This document shows positions 1 through 6,670 of a stretch of 12,962 nt of DNA, one piece after another. The translations under genes and the position numbers were made by a program. Below the pieces are notes generated by a model. It worked only from the letters and a program-made list of their open reading frames with translations. It had not been told where the DNA came from and searched no databases. Where the stretch lies: positions 1-12,962 of the forward strand of contig DMTJ01000171.1 of NCBI GenBank assembly GCA_003477185.1. The letters are read 5' to 3'. This DNA comes from Lentisphaeria bacterium. GTDB taxonomy: Bacteria; Verrucomicrobiota; Lentisphaeria; JABSQK01; UBA12247. Position 1 is the stretch's first letter; the number at the start of each line of letters is the position of its first letter.

Positions 1-48
1 CTGCTCGGTTCCCCGCCTGACTCGGTTCACATTAAGCCTATCGCATGA
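1..48 (+). CDS. Possible C-terminal tail of a plus-strand gene (partial)
   Basis: Frame 1 is open from the left edge to a TGA at 46-48 and reads LLGSPPDSVHIKPIA. Fifteen codons are too few to identify a family or prove coding. If real, the gene ends about 70 bases from the end of ung and converges with it. Another plus frame is also open here, so this could be chance. Confidence 0.25.
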   Translation: MLGSPPDSVHIKPIA

Positions 49-119
49 CGCCCGCCAACAACGACGCCGATCAAAAATCAAGCGGTACAATGCCTGCAAA
101 CCGGCAACCGGCAACTGCA

Positions 120-812
120 TTACTGGGATTCTCGCAAGCGCCAGTCGATGGGGGAGTAGCCGTGCACCTGCAGGTAGCTGTTTGCGATGGAGAAGTGACG
201 GCAGCCGAAGAAGCCGCGGTAGGCAGACAGAGGTGACGGATGAGGCCCTTGCAAGATTAAATGGCGGTCTTCGTTGATCAGCGTGGCGTTTTTCTGCGCG
301 CTAGCTCCCCAGAGGATGAACACCAAGTGTTGGCGCTTTTCATTCAGTAGCTCAATGGCGCGGGTGGTGAATGTCTCCCAGCCGCGATTTCGGTGCGAGT
401 TCGCCTGATGTGCCCGGACCGTGAGTTTGGAATTCAGGAGAAAGACGCCTTGCTGCGCCCAACTGGTAAGGCAGCCGTGATCGGGAGAAGGAACGCCAAG
501 GTCGGTCTCCAGCTCTTTGAAGATGTTGACGAGCGAAGGCGGTAGCTTTACGCCGGGCTGCACGGAGAAGCACAGGCCGTGGGCCTCTCCCGGATTGTGG
601 TAGGGATCCTGGCCGAGAATCACCACGCGCACGCGATCAAACGGCGTGTGATTGAAGGCGTTGAAGATGTCCGGACCCCGCGGATAGATGGCATGGCTTT
701 TCTTTTCCTCCTTCAGGAAGGCACGCAGCTGCTGCATGTAATCCGCGTCGAACTGATCGCCGATGACTTCCAGCCAGGAGGGATCAATTTGGGGCGCTGG
801 TGAACTGGCCAT
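120..812 (-). CDS. ung: Uracil-DNA glycosylase, family 1
   Basis: This enzyme removes uracil from DNA by cleaving the N-glycosidic bond, which starts base excision repair in the cytoplasm. At 230 residues it is normal for family 1. The water-activating motif GQDPYH lies at 67-72, with the expected catalytic Asp at 69. The uracil-binding segment LLNSKLTV is at 125-132, with Asn127. The DNA-intercalation loop HPSPLSAYRGFFGC starts at His191, the expected catalytic His. All family landmarks are present in order, so the protein should be active. The ATG shares its A with the proC stop codon (TGATG), which implies translational coupling. It is the last gene of the minus-strand unit. A terminator between base 1 and 119 is not obvious. 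Confidence 0.97.
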   Translation of the reverse strand: MASSPAPQIDPSWLEVIGDQFDADYMQQLRAFLKEEKKSHAIYPRGPDIFNAFNHTPFDRVRVVILGQDPYHNPGEAHGLCFSVQPGVKLPPSLVNIFKELETDLGVPSPDHGCLTSWAQQGVFLLNSKLTVRAHQANSHRNRGWETFTTRAIELLNEKRQHLVFILWGASAQKNATLINEDRHLILQGPHPSPLSAYRGFFGCRHFSIANSYLQVHGYSPIDWRLRESQ

Positions 813-1606
813 CAGCTGCCCAGTTCTAATGATCGCTCTGTGGCGCGCTTGATCACGTGGGCCATCAAGCCACGGAGGTCGCCTTCTGCCAAGACCTCGA
901 GGCCTGCCGCGGTGGTGCCGTTGGGCGAGGTTACGGCTTTGCGCAGCTCGTCCGGAGTGCCGAGCCCACGGCTGACCATTTCCGCAGCTCCGGCCAACGT
1001 CTGGACAGTCAGGGTTTTTGCGGACTCCGCATCAAGCCCCATAGCGACGCCACCGTCAATCATGGCCTGAATAAATTCAAAGACGTAGGCTGGGCCGCTT
1101 CCGGAGAGGCCGGTTACCGCGTCCAGGTGCACCTCATCCATGCAAGCCACGACGCCAATCGCGCCCAGAATCTGTTCCACGGCTTCTCGGTCTGCCTGCT
1201 TCACGCCATCGGCGCAGGCGTAGGCGCTGGCTCCCAGGCCGACAAGTGCGGGTGTGTTCGGCATCACGCGAACCACGCGGTTGGTCTGGCACCATTCGAT
1301 CAGCGAGCGTAGCGTCAGCCCCGCAGCGATCGAAACCACCAGCGCGTGATGAAAATGGCCATTCAAGGGGGCGAGGACCATCTGCGCCACCTGTGGTTTT
1401 ACAGCTAGAATAATCACATCTGCCTCTGCGATTGCAGCGTGGTTTTCCTCCATCGTCTGACACCCGGTGGCGTCACTGAAGGCTTGGCGTGCACGTGGCA
1501 GCACGTCGGTGCCGATGATGTCAGCTGGTGCGCAAACCCCGCGCTCTACAATTCCACCGGCCATAGCTGTCGCCATTTTGCCAGCACCAATGAACGTGAT
1601 CTTCAT
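812..1606 (-). CDS. proC: Pyrroline-5-carboxylate reductase
   Basis: ProC catalyses the last step of proline synthesis, the NAD(P)H-dependent reduction of 1-pyrroline-5-carboxylate. The 264-residue protein begins with a Rossmann dinucleotide-binding motif (FIGAGKMATAMAGG, 5-18). It has the MPNTPA segment at 115-120. The P5CR signature spans roughly 163-191 and contains GLSGSGPAYVFEF. TSPNGTT follows at 227-233. The start ATG comes directly after the TGA of the upstream gene, with an AGGA ribosome site five bases before it, so it is clearly in the operon. Residues 193-196 (Ala-Glu-Ser-Ala) are encoded by one copy of the 13-base palindrome described below. Its neighbours share no pathway with it, so the grouping looks like compact packing rather than function. 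Confidence 0.97.
   Translation of the reverse strand: MKITFIGAGKMATAMAGGIVERGVCAPADIIGTDVLPRARQAFSDATGCQTMEENHAAIAEADVIILAVKPQVAQMVLAPLNGHFHHALVVSIAAGLTLRSLIEWCQTNRVVRVMPNTPALVGLGASAYACADGVKQADREAVEQILGAIGVVACMDEVHLDAVTGLSGSGPAYVFEFIQAMIDGGVAMGLDAESAKTLTVQTLAGAAEMVSRGLGTPDELRKAVTSPNGTTAAGLEVLAEGDLRGLMAHVIKRATERSLELGS
1019..1031. repeat. HIP1-like palindrome, copy 1 (inside proC)
   Basis: TGCGGACTCCGCA is a perfect inverted repeat around one central base. Read along proC it gives GCG GAG TCC GCA, encoding Ala-Glu-Ser-Ala at residues 193-196. Confidence 0.8.
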
Positions 1607-2623
1607 TCAGTCCTGTCCGTACAGTTCGAGTTCATAGAGTGAGAACCCATACTCTGTCGCGCGTTCTTTGAGATGCAGTCGGATATAACGCGCCTCAGTG
1701 GGGGGGAAGTCAGCCTGGTCTAGGCGCGGGCCACGGGTAGCGTCCGTCCACGTGCTTACCACGTCCCAGCGCAGGCCATCCAGCGAGACCTTCAAATCAT
1801 AGTTTTTGGGCGAGGCCACCTCCCAACTGAGGCTGGCTCCCTCGACTGTTACGGCTCGCTTCATGTCGATTGTCACGGATTGATTGTCTGCGTACTCACT
1901 GGACCAGCGGGTGGCTGGATTGCCGTCGATGATCGCAACCTCGGGGCCCTCCCCGGCCCAGGCAACCTGTTTGGAGGTGGCATTGATGTCCGCGCCGAGC
2001 GCGATCAGGTCGAGCACACGGGCGTCGCGCTCGGGCGCAGGTGCCCCGGTCTCGGCTACGGGAGCCGGTTCTGGCGGCGCGGCCGCCTCCTCGACAGTGA
2101 CAATGTCGGCGATGGGCAGCTCAGCAACCGCTGCCACCTTCATGAGCTCAGCGACCTGAGGGGGCGGAACTGGCTTTGCTGGCTTCACAGGTTTAGCTGG
2201 TTCTGGGGCGGTTACTGCCGCAGGCCGCGGGAGAAATATGGCCAATGCCTTGCACTCCAGATTTTGGAGATCATCTAGGACAATTAGGGGATGCCCGGAA
2301 TCCGAGGCGGTGACCTTACCCTGAACTCGGACGGTCTGAGCTGCCAGCACCACGTGTAAGGGGCGCGGCAGTGGCAGTGCCGATGTATCCGCCACGATTT
2401 GCACCACCAGGCCAGCGGGGTCTGCAGAGAACCGCAAAAACGTGCCTTCTCGCGTGGTGAACGCTGTGGTGACGAGGGATTCAACCGTGACTTGTTTTCC
2501 CATCCGTGCTTTGGCCTTTTGCCAGGTTAGCACCTTGCCTATTGCAGAGGGCCTTTGTTCCTGTGCTCCTAGGGAGCCAGCAAGCCAAAGCAGCGTAATC
2601 AGCCTAGTTACAGCGCGGATCAT
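1607..2623 (-). CDS. Secreted OB-fold-like / F5-8 type C (discoidin-like) domain protein
   Basis: I place the start at 2623 because the N-terminus then reads MIRAVTRLITLLWLAGSLGAQ, a clean signal peptide with likely cleavage after GA. An in-frame ATG at 2704 would put 27 unlikely residues in front of it. The protein is then 338 residues. Residues about 26-130 look like a beta-rich OB-type domain. Residues about 130-205 are a Pro/Ala/Val-rich linker with repeated AKPVKPAKPVPPP. The C-terminal ~130 residues resemble a discoidin/F5-8C module: IDGNPATRWSSEYADNQS is its hallmark, and a Tyr-Asp-Leu-Lys-Val strand and ARYIRLHL end it. Such modules bind carbohydrate or surface ligands, so a periplasmic or outer-surface binding role is plausible. 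No catalytic domain is visible. The start overlaps the end of yqgE by 20 bases and has no strong ribosome site. Confidence 0.8.
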   Translation of the reverse strand: MIRAVTRLITLLWLAGSLGAQEQRPSAIGKVLTWQKAKARMGKQVTVESLVTTAFTTREGTFLRFSADPAGLVVQIVADTSALPLPRPLHVVLAAQTVRVQGKVTASDSGHPLIVLDDLQNLECKALAIFLPRPAAVTAPEPAKPVKPAKPVPPPQVAELMKVAAVAELPIADIVTVEEAAAPPEPAPVAETGAPAPERDARVLDLIALGADINATSKQVAWAGEGPEVAIIDGNPATRWSSEYADNQSVTIDMKRAVTVEGASLSWEVASPKNYDLKVSLDGLRWDVVSTWTDATRGPRLDQADFPPTEARYIRLHLKERATEYGFSLYELELYGQD

Positions 2624-3188
2624 CGGGGAAGTTGGAAAATACAGCATGTGCAGGTCCCATGGCACGGAGCGCAGTGCTCCATTGTTTATCTGTGTCAGAT
2701 TCAAAAATCAGGTCGGAGGTCGCGGGCAACAGGAACCAGGATTCATCTTCCATCTCGCTCGCGAGCTGCTCCTCGCCCCATCCGGTGTAACCCACCATGA
2801 AGCGGATATCATTCGGATTTACGTGGCCGAGCTTCACTTCGCGCAGCATATCGGTCATGGAGCCGCCCCAGAAAATACCGTCGGCGACCTCTTTGCCCTC
2901 CACTGCTGCGTCAGGCGCTCGGTGGAGGAAATGTAGAGTGTGCGGTTGTACTGGCCCGCCCTGAAAGACCGAAACGTCCCAGTCATCCAGCCCATCGATT
3001 GCGTCGCTGAGCATTACTGGTAGGCGATTGTTTAGGACCAGGCCAAAGCTCCCGCCAGCGTCATGCTCACAGAGCAGGATCAGGCTCTTGGCAAAAAAGC
3101 TTCCGGCCAGGGCCGGCGTGGCTACCAGCAGTGTGCCGGTTTCGAGTTTCTGCGCGGTTGGTGGCAGTGAGAACTCCCAGCGTTTCAT
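2604..3188 (-). CDS. yqgE: YqgE/AlgH family protein (DUF179)
   Basis: This is a 194-residue cytoplasmic protein of the YqgE/AlgH family, whose biochemical role is unsettled. Family landmarks are clear: GTLLVATPAL at 18-27, the SLILLCEHD and GSFGLVLN strands at 35-53, FQGGPV at 75-80, and GYTGWGEEQL at 133-142, followed by a conserved acidic residue and Trp. The start is supported by a GGAGG site six bases upstream, which lies inside the last codons of the preceding small gene. The two genes overlap by ATGA. Its length is normal and no key segment is missing. The neighbouring membrane-anchored and secreted proteins do not by themselves define a function. Confidence 0.93.
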   Translation of the reverse strand: MKRWEFSLPPTAQKLETGTLLVATPALAGSFFAKSLILLCEHDAGGSFGLVLNNRLPVMLSDAIDGLDDWDVSVFQGGPVQPHTLHFLHRAPDAAVEGKEVADGIFWGGSMTDMLREVKLGHVNPNDIRFMVGYTGWGEEQLASEMEDESWFLLPATSDLIFESDTDKQWSTALRAMGPAHAVFSNFPDDPRCN

Positions 3189-3412
3189 ATCCCGCCTCCG
3201 AGCGCCGTCAATAGGAGCAGTGCGGTCAGGGAAACTGCCATCCGCGAGTCGGTATCGACTCGCGCTCGCTGCTGCGAGGAAAAGGCCCGGCGTATGTCTA
3301 CCGTGCCAGAATTTTCACTTGCGACTTCCTGGCCATCGCAGACTGCCGCACCAAACGGATCTGGCTCCAAGATCGTCAAATCCTTCGGAGAGGTGTCATT
3401 ATCTGTGCCCAT
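3185..3412 (-). CDS. Small hypothetical protein with C-terminal hydrophobic segment
   Basis: I do not recognise this 75-residue protein. The first ~57 residues are polar and acidic (TDNDTSPKDLTILEPDPFG). They are followed by an Arg-rich patch and then a hydrophobic stretch, MAVSLTALLLLTALGGG, running to the C-terminus, as in tail-anchored proteins. Coding is supported mainly by the ATGA overlap with yqgE and by the yqgE ribosome site lying inside its end. Its own start has no good ribosome site, so the true start could differ. It would be the first gene of the ung-proC-yqgE unit and is divergent from the DUF1294 gene. Confidence 0.55.
   Translation of the reverse strand: MGTDNDTSPKDLTILEPDPFGAAVCDGQEVASENSGTVDIRRAFSSQQRARVDTDSRMAVSLTALLLLTALGGGI
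3195..3199 (-). promoter_or_regulatory. Ribosome binding site of yqgE inside the upstream gene
   Basis: On the minus strand GGAGG lies six bases before the yqgE ATG. It is within the final Gly codons of the small upstream gene, which fixes the yqgE start and implies coupled translation. Confidence 0.75.
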
Positions 3413-3526
3413 GGGCAGTAGTGTACGCTTGCGATCAAGGCTCGACCAATCGTTTTGTCCCCATCTTCCGCGAGGGCAGGTATTGTGCGCCCATCTACTG
3501 CCATCGGATCTGGAGAGCCGTCGAAG

Positions 3527-3793
3527 ATGGGACGCAACGCCATCCTTGCGCTTCTCAGCGCAAACCTCATCTGCTTATGTCTACACGTGTTCGACAAGCA
3601 CCGGGCGCGAACTGGTGGGCGGCGAGTCTCGGAAGGTCGCCTTTTGCGTTGGAGTGTGGTCGGCCCCGTCGGTGCGCTGCTCGGCGTCTGGCTGCTTCGC
3701 CATAAAACGCGCAAGACTCGCTATCTGGTGCGTTTGGCGGGCGCACTCGTGCTCAGCGCCGCTATGCACATCTGGCTCTTGCTGAATCGCTGA
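3527..3793 (+). CDS. DUF1294 family small membrane protein
   Basis: This is an 88-residue inner-membrane protein of the DUF1294 family, of unknown function. The family core is plain: a first hydrophobic helix (ILALLSANLICLCLHVF), then DKHRAR, a GRRVSEGRLL turn, a second helix with GPVGALLGVWL, the invariant HKTRK block, and a third helix at the C-terminus. I chose the ATG at 3527 because GGAGAG lies nine bases upstream. The in-frame ATG at 3455 would add 24 residues with no family match. It is transcribed away from the yqgE unit and appears to be a single-gene unit. Confidence 0.85.
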   Translation: MGRNAILALLSANLICLCLHVFDKHRARTGGRRVSEGRLLRWSVVGPVGALLGVWLLRHKTRKTRYLVRLAGALVLSAAMHIWLLLNR

Positions 3794-4101
3794 CGGCAAA
3801 GCGCCAGACTCTCGACGACTAGGTCGCCGTGCTCAAGGCGATTGCTAGTCAGCCTCCTACCGCGGAAACCACCCCGCTGATTCGACGACGGCTTGCTGGC
3901 AAGACCAGCTATCCGGTTGCGGAGTCCGCAACGCCAGGAGGCCCGAACGGCTGCTGGAGGCCCTTCGTTTGTGCTTCGGTCCTACCGACGATCTCGCCTG
4001 CATGCGGGCATTCGCCGACGAATGCCCTCACTCACGGCCAGTCTTGCGGACAGAAATTCCAGATTTTTGAGCGTGAGGGTGACCTTTCTGGGACAATGAA
4101 T
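3794..4101 (+). other. Gene-poor stretch with one palindrome copy and a possible decayed frame
   Basis: No open frame here has family similarity or a good start. The most protein-like piece runs from about 3939 to a TGA near 4068. It reads RPERLLEALRLCFGPTDD and then LACMRAFADECPHSRPVL, but its frame has no usable upstream start. It may be a frameshifted remnant. A copy of the 13-base palindrome sits at 3918-3930. The promoter of the sixA operon begins at the right end. Confidence 0.5.
3918..3930. repeat. HIP1-like palindrome, copy 2 (intergenic)
   Basis: TGCGGAGTCCGCA, extended by one more matching base on each side to TTGCGGAGTCCGCAA (3917-3931). It is the only copy outside an intact gene, and the longest perfect one. 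Confidence 0.8.
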
Positions 4102-4133
4102 TTATAGCAAGATTCCGATGGGTGTGCTATAAT
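4102..4133 (+). promoter_or_regulatory. Extended -10 promoter of the sixA operon with overlapping inverted repeat
   Basis: A perfect TATAAT at 4128-4133 is preceded by TGC, making an extended -10 (TGCTATAAT). No good -35 is present; the best is TAGCAA at 4105-4110. The perfect inverted repeat TTATAGCA (4102-4109) and TGCTATAA (4125-4132), 15 bases apart, covers both the -35 position and the -10, as an operator would. The inferred start of transcription is near 4140, leaving a leader of about 48 bases before sixA. Confidence 0.65.
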
Positions 4134-4188
4134 ACCGATTTTTCCGAGAGCCTATCCCAGAATCTGTTCATTCGAAAAGAGCCGCCAG

Positions 4189-4680
4189 ATGAAGATCTAT
4201 CTGTTTCGTCATGCGAAAAGCGCACGCGACGATTTCCCCGAAGACAGCCATGATTGGCCCATTGCAGATGAGGGTAGAAACAGGCATCGTGCGGTGACTC
4301 GCGGCATGAAGACCATTGGTTTCGTATATACCCATGCCTGGGTCTCCCCCCTGAAGCGCGCCCGCCAGACCTATGAAGTAATTGCCCGCGAACTGCAGTC
4401 CGATATTCCCGGCGAGAAGCAGGAAGCCCTGTCGCCAATGGCTGATCTTGACGGGCTGCTAGAGCTGCTAGACGGTCTCTATGCGGAGTGTCCGGACGCT
4501 GGCCTGATTATTGTCGGGCATAATCCGCAGGTTTCTGCGCTGCTGGGCCTGCTCGGTGGAGCAGGCACACCGCACATGCGCACCAGCGATATGGCCTACA
4601 TCACTTGGGATGACTACGGTCCCAAGGTAGGCAGCTTTCACAAGCGCGAGTCGTTAATAGCGCTGGGGCGGAATGACTGA
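4189..4680 (+). CDS. sixA: SixA-type phosphohistidine phosphatase (histidine phosphatase superfamily)
   Basis: This 163-residue cytoplasmic protein belongs to the histidine phosphatase superfamily and matches the short SixA type. SixA enzymes remove phosphate from phosphohistidine, for example on phosphorelay HPt domains. The catalytic RHAKS box is at 7-11, with nucleophile His8 following Arg7. SPLKRARQT at 53-61 carries the second phosphate-binding Arg region. VGHNP at 109-113 has the second His (His111). Length is normal for SixA. The start fits directly after the promoter leader, although the ribosome site is weak. It overlaps the RNase gene by eight bases. The true substrate in this organism is not shown by the sequence; another small phosphatase activity is possible. 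Confidence 0.88.
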   Translation: MKIYLFRHAKSARDDFPEDSHDWPIADEGRNRHRAVTRGMKTIGFVYTHAWVSPLKRARQTYEVIARELQSDIPGEKQEALSPMADLDGLLELLDGLYAECPDAGLIIVGHNPQVSALLGLLGGAGTPHMRTSDMAYITWDDYGPKVGSFHKRESLIALGRND

Positions 4681-6652
4681 GCTATGCGGCCGGGTTGTTG
4701 AATATTTCGATGGAGACAAACTTCGCCCCGTACTGATCACCCAGCAGATTGGGCCTAAACTTCAGGCCACGGATGCGAAGGGCCGTCGTCAGAAGATTCA
4801 GCCCAAGCATGTAGCTGTCGTGCACGGTCCCTGTGCGCAGTCCGAGCTGGGCGGGACCATCCGGAACCTGATGACCGCTGTCGCCGATATGGTGGCCGAG
4901 ATCGATATGGATCTGGTCTGGGAAACTGCTGTAGACAGTGAAACCAAGGAATGGGACAGCGAGAGCCTGGCCCGAGAATTCTTTGGCGAGGCGTCCGCCA
5001 TACAAAACTCGGCCATGCTTCGCGTCCTGCTGAAGCAGAGCGCTTATTTCCGCCAGCGTGGGCTGACGTTCACTGCCCAAACCCGCCAGACTGTGGAACA
5101 GAAACGTGTGGCAGAACGAAAGCGCGCCGAGAAGACAGCCTGGGAGGCCGGCGCGGTGCGCTGGATGAAACTGGCGCTGAATTCTCCGGAAGCTCCGCCA
5201 TTGCCGAGCAGCATCGAGAGTTTGCCGGGAAAGCTTTCGGCGTTGATTTGGCAGGAAGCGGATGAATTGGAGCCTTTGATTAAGAGGGCTGCCGGGGACC
5301 GTACCCTTCGCGAGGCTGCGTTGGACTTACTGGGCATGCTGGGGAAACTGCCGCCCGGTACCGATCGCTACCTGGCTCTGGCTGGGATTCGTGAGACGTT
5401 CACCCCGGATATTTTGGCCGCCGTCGAAGCCATCGAGCCGCCGACAGCCGCTGGGCGAAAAGACCTGCGTGAGTGTATGCTGGTATCGATCGATGATGCC
5501 GAAACAACGGACATCGACGACGCAATCGGGATTAGCGAAACCGCGAATGGCTGGTCGATCACAATCGCGATTGCTGACATGACAGCCTATATCACACCAG
5601 GTTCAATCTTGGATGATCTCGCCATGCGTCGCCACACCAGCATTTACCTGCCGACACGTACTGCCCACATGTTACCGTCAGAGCTGGGCTGCGATCGGGC
5701 GAGCCTGCACGCAGACCAAGACCGGCCAGCGATCGTATATCGCATCGAGTTGACGAAGGACGGCAGCGTGGAGGAGTACGAGATCATGTCCGCGATTGTG
5801 CGCGTGAATCATCGACTGACCTATGACGACGTCGCCTCGTATCTTGCGGAGTCCGCAGAGTCTACGGAGCCGCTGGTGCAGCTGAGCCACTGCTTTAATC
5901 GCGCGGCTCTCGCGCTGCGGGATCAGCGCCTGAACGATGGCGCGCTCATCGTCCTCCGCCCGGAATTGAAGTTTACTGTCGTGAGTGAAGAGGACGTTAG
6001 CGTGCGAGTCATTGGCGCTGATTCGCCCGCGCGGGACCTCGTCGGGGAGTTTATGATCTTAGCAAACCGCGTCTCGGCTCAGTTCGGGATCGACACCAAG
6101 ACGCCGCTTGTGTACCGCATTCAGGACCGAGCGCAGGGCGTGCCGCAAGGCCGGGTCTTGCAGTATGACCCGGCCAATCTACAATCGACTCTGCGCGGGA
6201 TGAACCGGACTTGTCTGTCCGTCAGTCCGAGAGAGCATGCGAGCCTGGGCCTGCCTGCATACACGCAGGCCACTTCGCCGATTCGGCGCTATTCTGACAT
6301 GCTGGTGCAGCGGCAGCTCGCGTCACGGTGCCAGGGTTTTTCGCCCACGCACAGCAGCGAGGAGTTGATGTCTTTTATCGGCGGCGCGGAACAGGTCGAG
6401 CCTGATCTTCGGGCGCTCGAGGGGCAGTCCAAGCGCTACTGGCAGATTCAGTTTTTAGTCGCGAATTTCAGTGACGAGATCCTGCGTGTGCGAGTATTGT
6501 ACGACGTCAGGGGCGGTTACATGGTAGAGCTGTGTGATTACCCGATTCGCGGCCTGTTGGTCAGCGGTGAAAGCTTCAGGCCCGACGCGATTGTGGCCGT
6601 ACGCATTCATCGCGCCAAGGCTCGTCGGCAAGAACTTCGTTTTAAGATCTAA
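4673..6652 (+). CDS. RNase II/RNase R family 3'-5' exoribonuclease (RNB domain)
   Basis: This enzyme degrades RNA from the 3' end in the cytoplasm. At 659 residues it is RNase II-sized rather than RNase R-sized. The catalytic RNB domain starts near 265. The metal-binding Asp residues have the exact family spacing at 274, 280, 282 and 283 (DDAETTDIDDAIGI). IYLPTRTAHMLP (324-335) carries the Tyr expected to clamp the 3' base. ATSPIRRYSD (533-542) holds the catalytic Arg region. The first ~50 residues (GRVVEYFDGDKLRPVLI) resemble the small beta-barrel start of cyanobacterial and plastid RNase II proteins, not the cold-shock domains of E. coli RNase II. The last ~60 residues may form a short S1-like barrel. 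It overlaps sixA by eight bases, and its start has only a GGGGCGG-like site. Confidence 0.93.
   Translation: MTELCGRVVEYFDGDKLRPVLITQQIGPKLQATDAKGRRQKIQPKHVAVVHGPCAQSELGGTIRNLMTAVADMVAEIDMDLVWETAVDSETKEWDSESLAREFFGEASAIQNSAMLRVLLKQSAYFRQRGLTFTAQTRQTVEQKRVAERKRAEKTAWEAGAVRWMKLALNSPEAPPLPSSIESLPGKLSALIWQEADELEPLIKRAAGDRTLREAALDLLGMLGKLPPGTDRYLALAGIRETFTPDILAAVEAIEPPTAAGRKDLRECMLVSIDDAETTDIDDAIGISETANGWSITIAIADMTAYITPGSILDDLAMRRHTSIYLPTRTAHMLPSELGCDRASLHADQDRPAIVYRIELTKDGSVEEYEIMSAIVRVNHRLTYDDVASYLAESAESTEPLVQLSHCFNRAALALRDQRLNDGALIVLRPELKFTVVSEEDVSVRVIGADSPARDLVGEFMILANRVSAQFGIDTKTPLVYRIQDRAQGVPQGRVLQYDPANLQSTLRGMNRTCLSVSPREHASLGLPAYTQATSPIRRYSDMLVQRQLASRCQGFSPTHSSEELMSFIGGAEQVEPDLRALEGQSKRYWQIQFLVANFSDEILRVRVLYDVRGGYMVELCDYPIRGLLVSGESFRPDAIVAVRIHRAKARRQELRFKI
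5845..5857. repeat. HIP1-like palindrome, copy 3 (inside the RNase gene)
   Basis: TGCGGAGTCCGCA in the exoribonuclease gene is read as GCG GAG TCC GCA. It encodes Ala-Glu-Ser-Ala at residues 392-395, the same codon phase as copy 1. Confidence 0.8.
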
Positions 6653-6670
6653 CCAAACTCAGCTGCTCCG

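Noticed and set aside
3376..3714. Minus-strand frame of 112 codons opposite the DUF1294 gene
   Set aside because: The plus strand encodes a clear DUF1294 protein with a ribosome site. The minus frame is rich in Arg and Pro, like a shadow, and overlaps the start of the small yqgE-linked gene.
3829..4107. Plus-strand frame of 92 codons in the gap before sixA
   Set aside because: It starts at GTG without a ribosome site, is low in hydrophobic pattern, and runs into the sixA promoter region.
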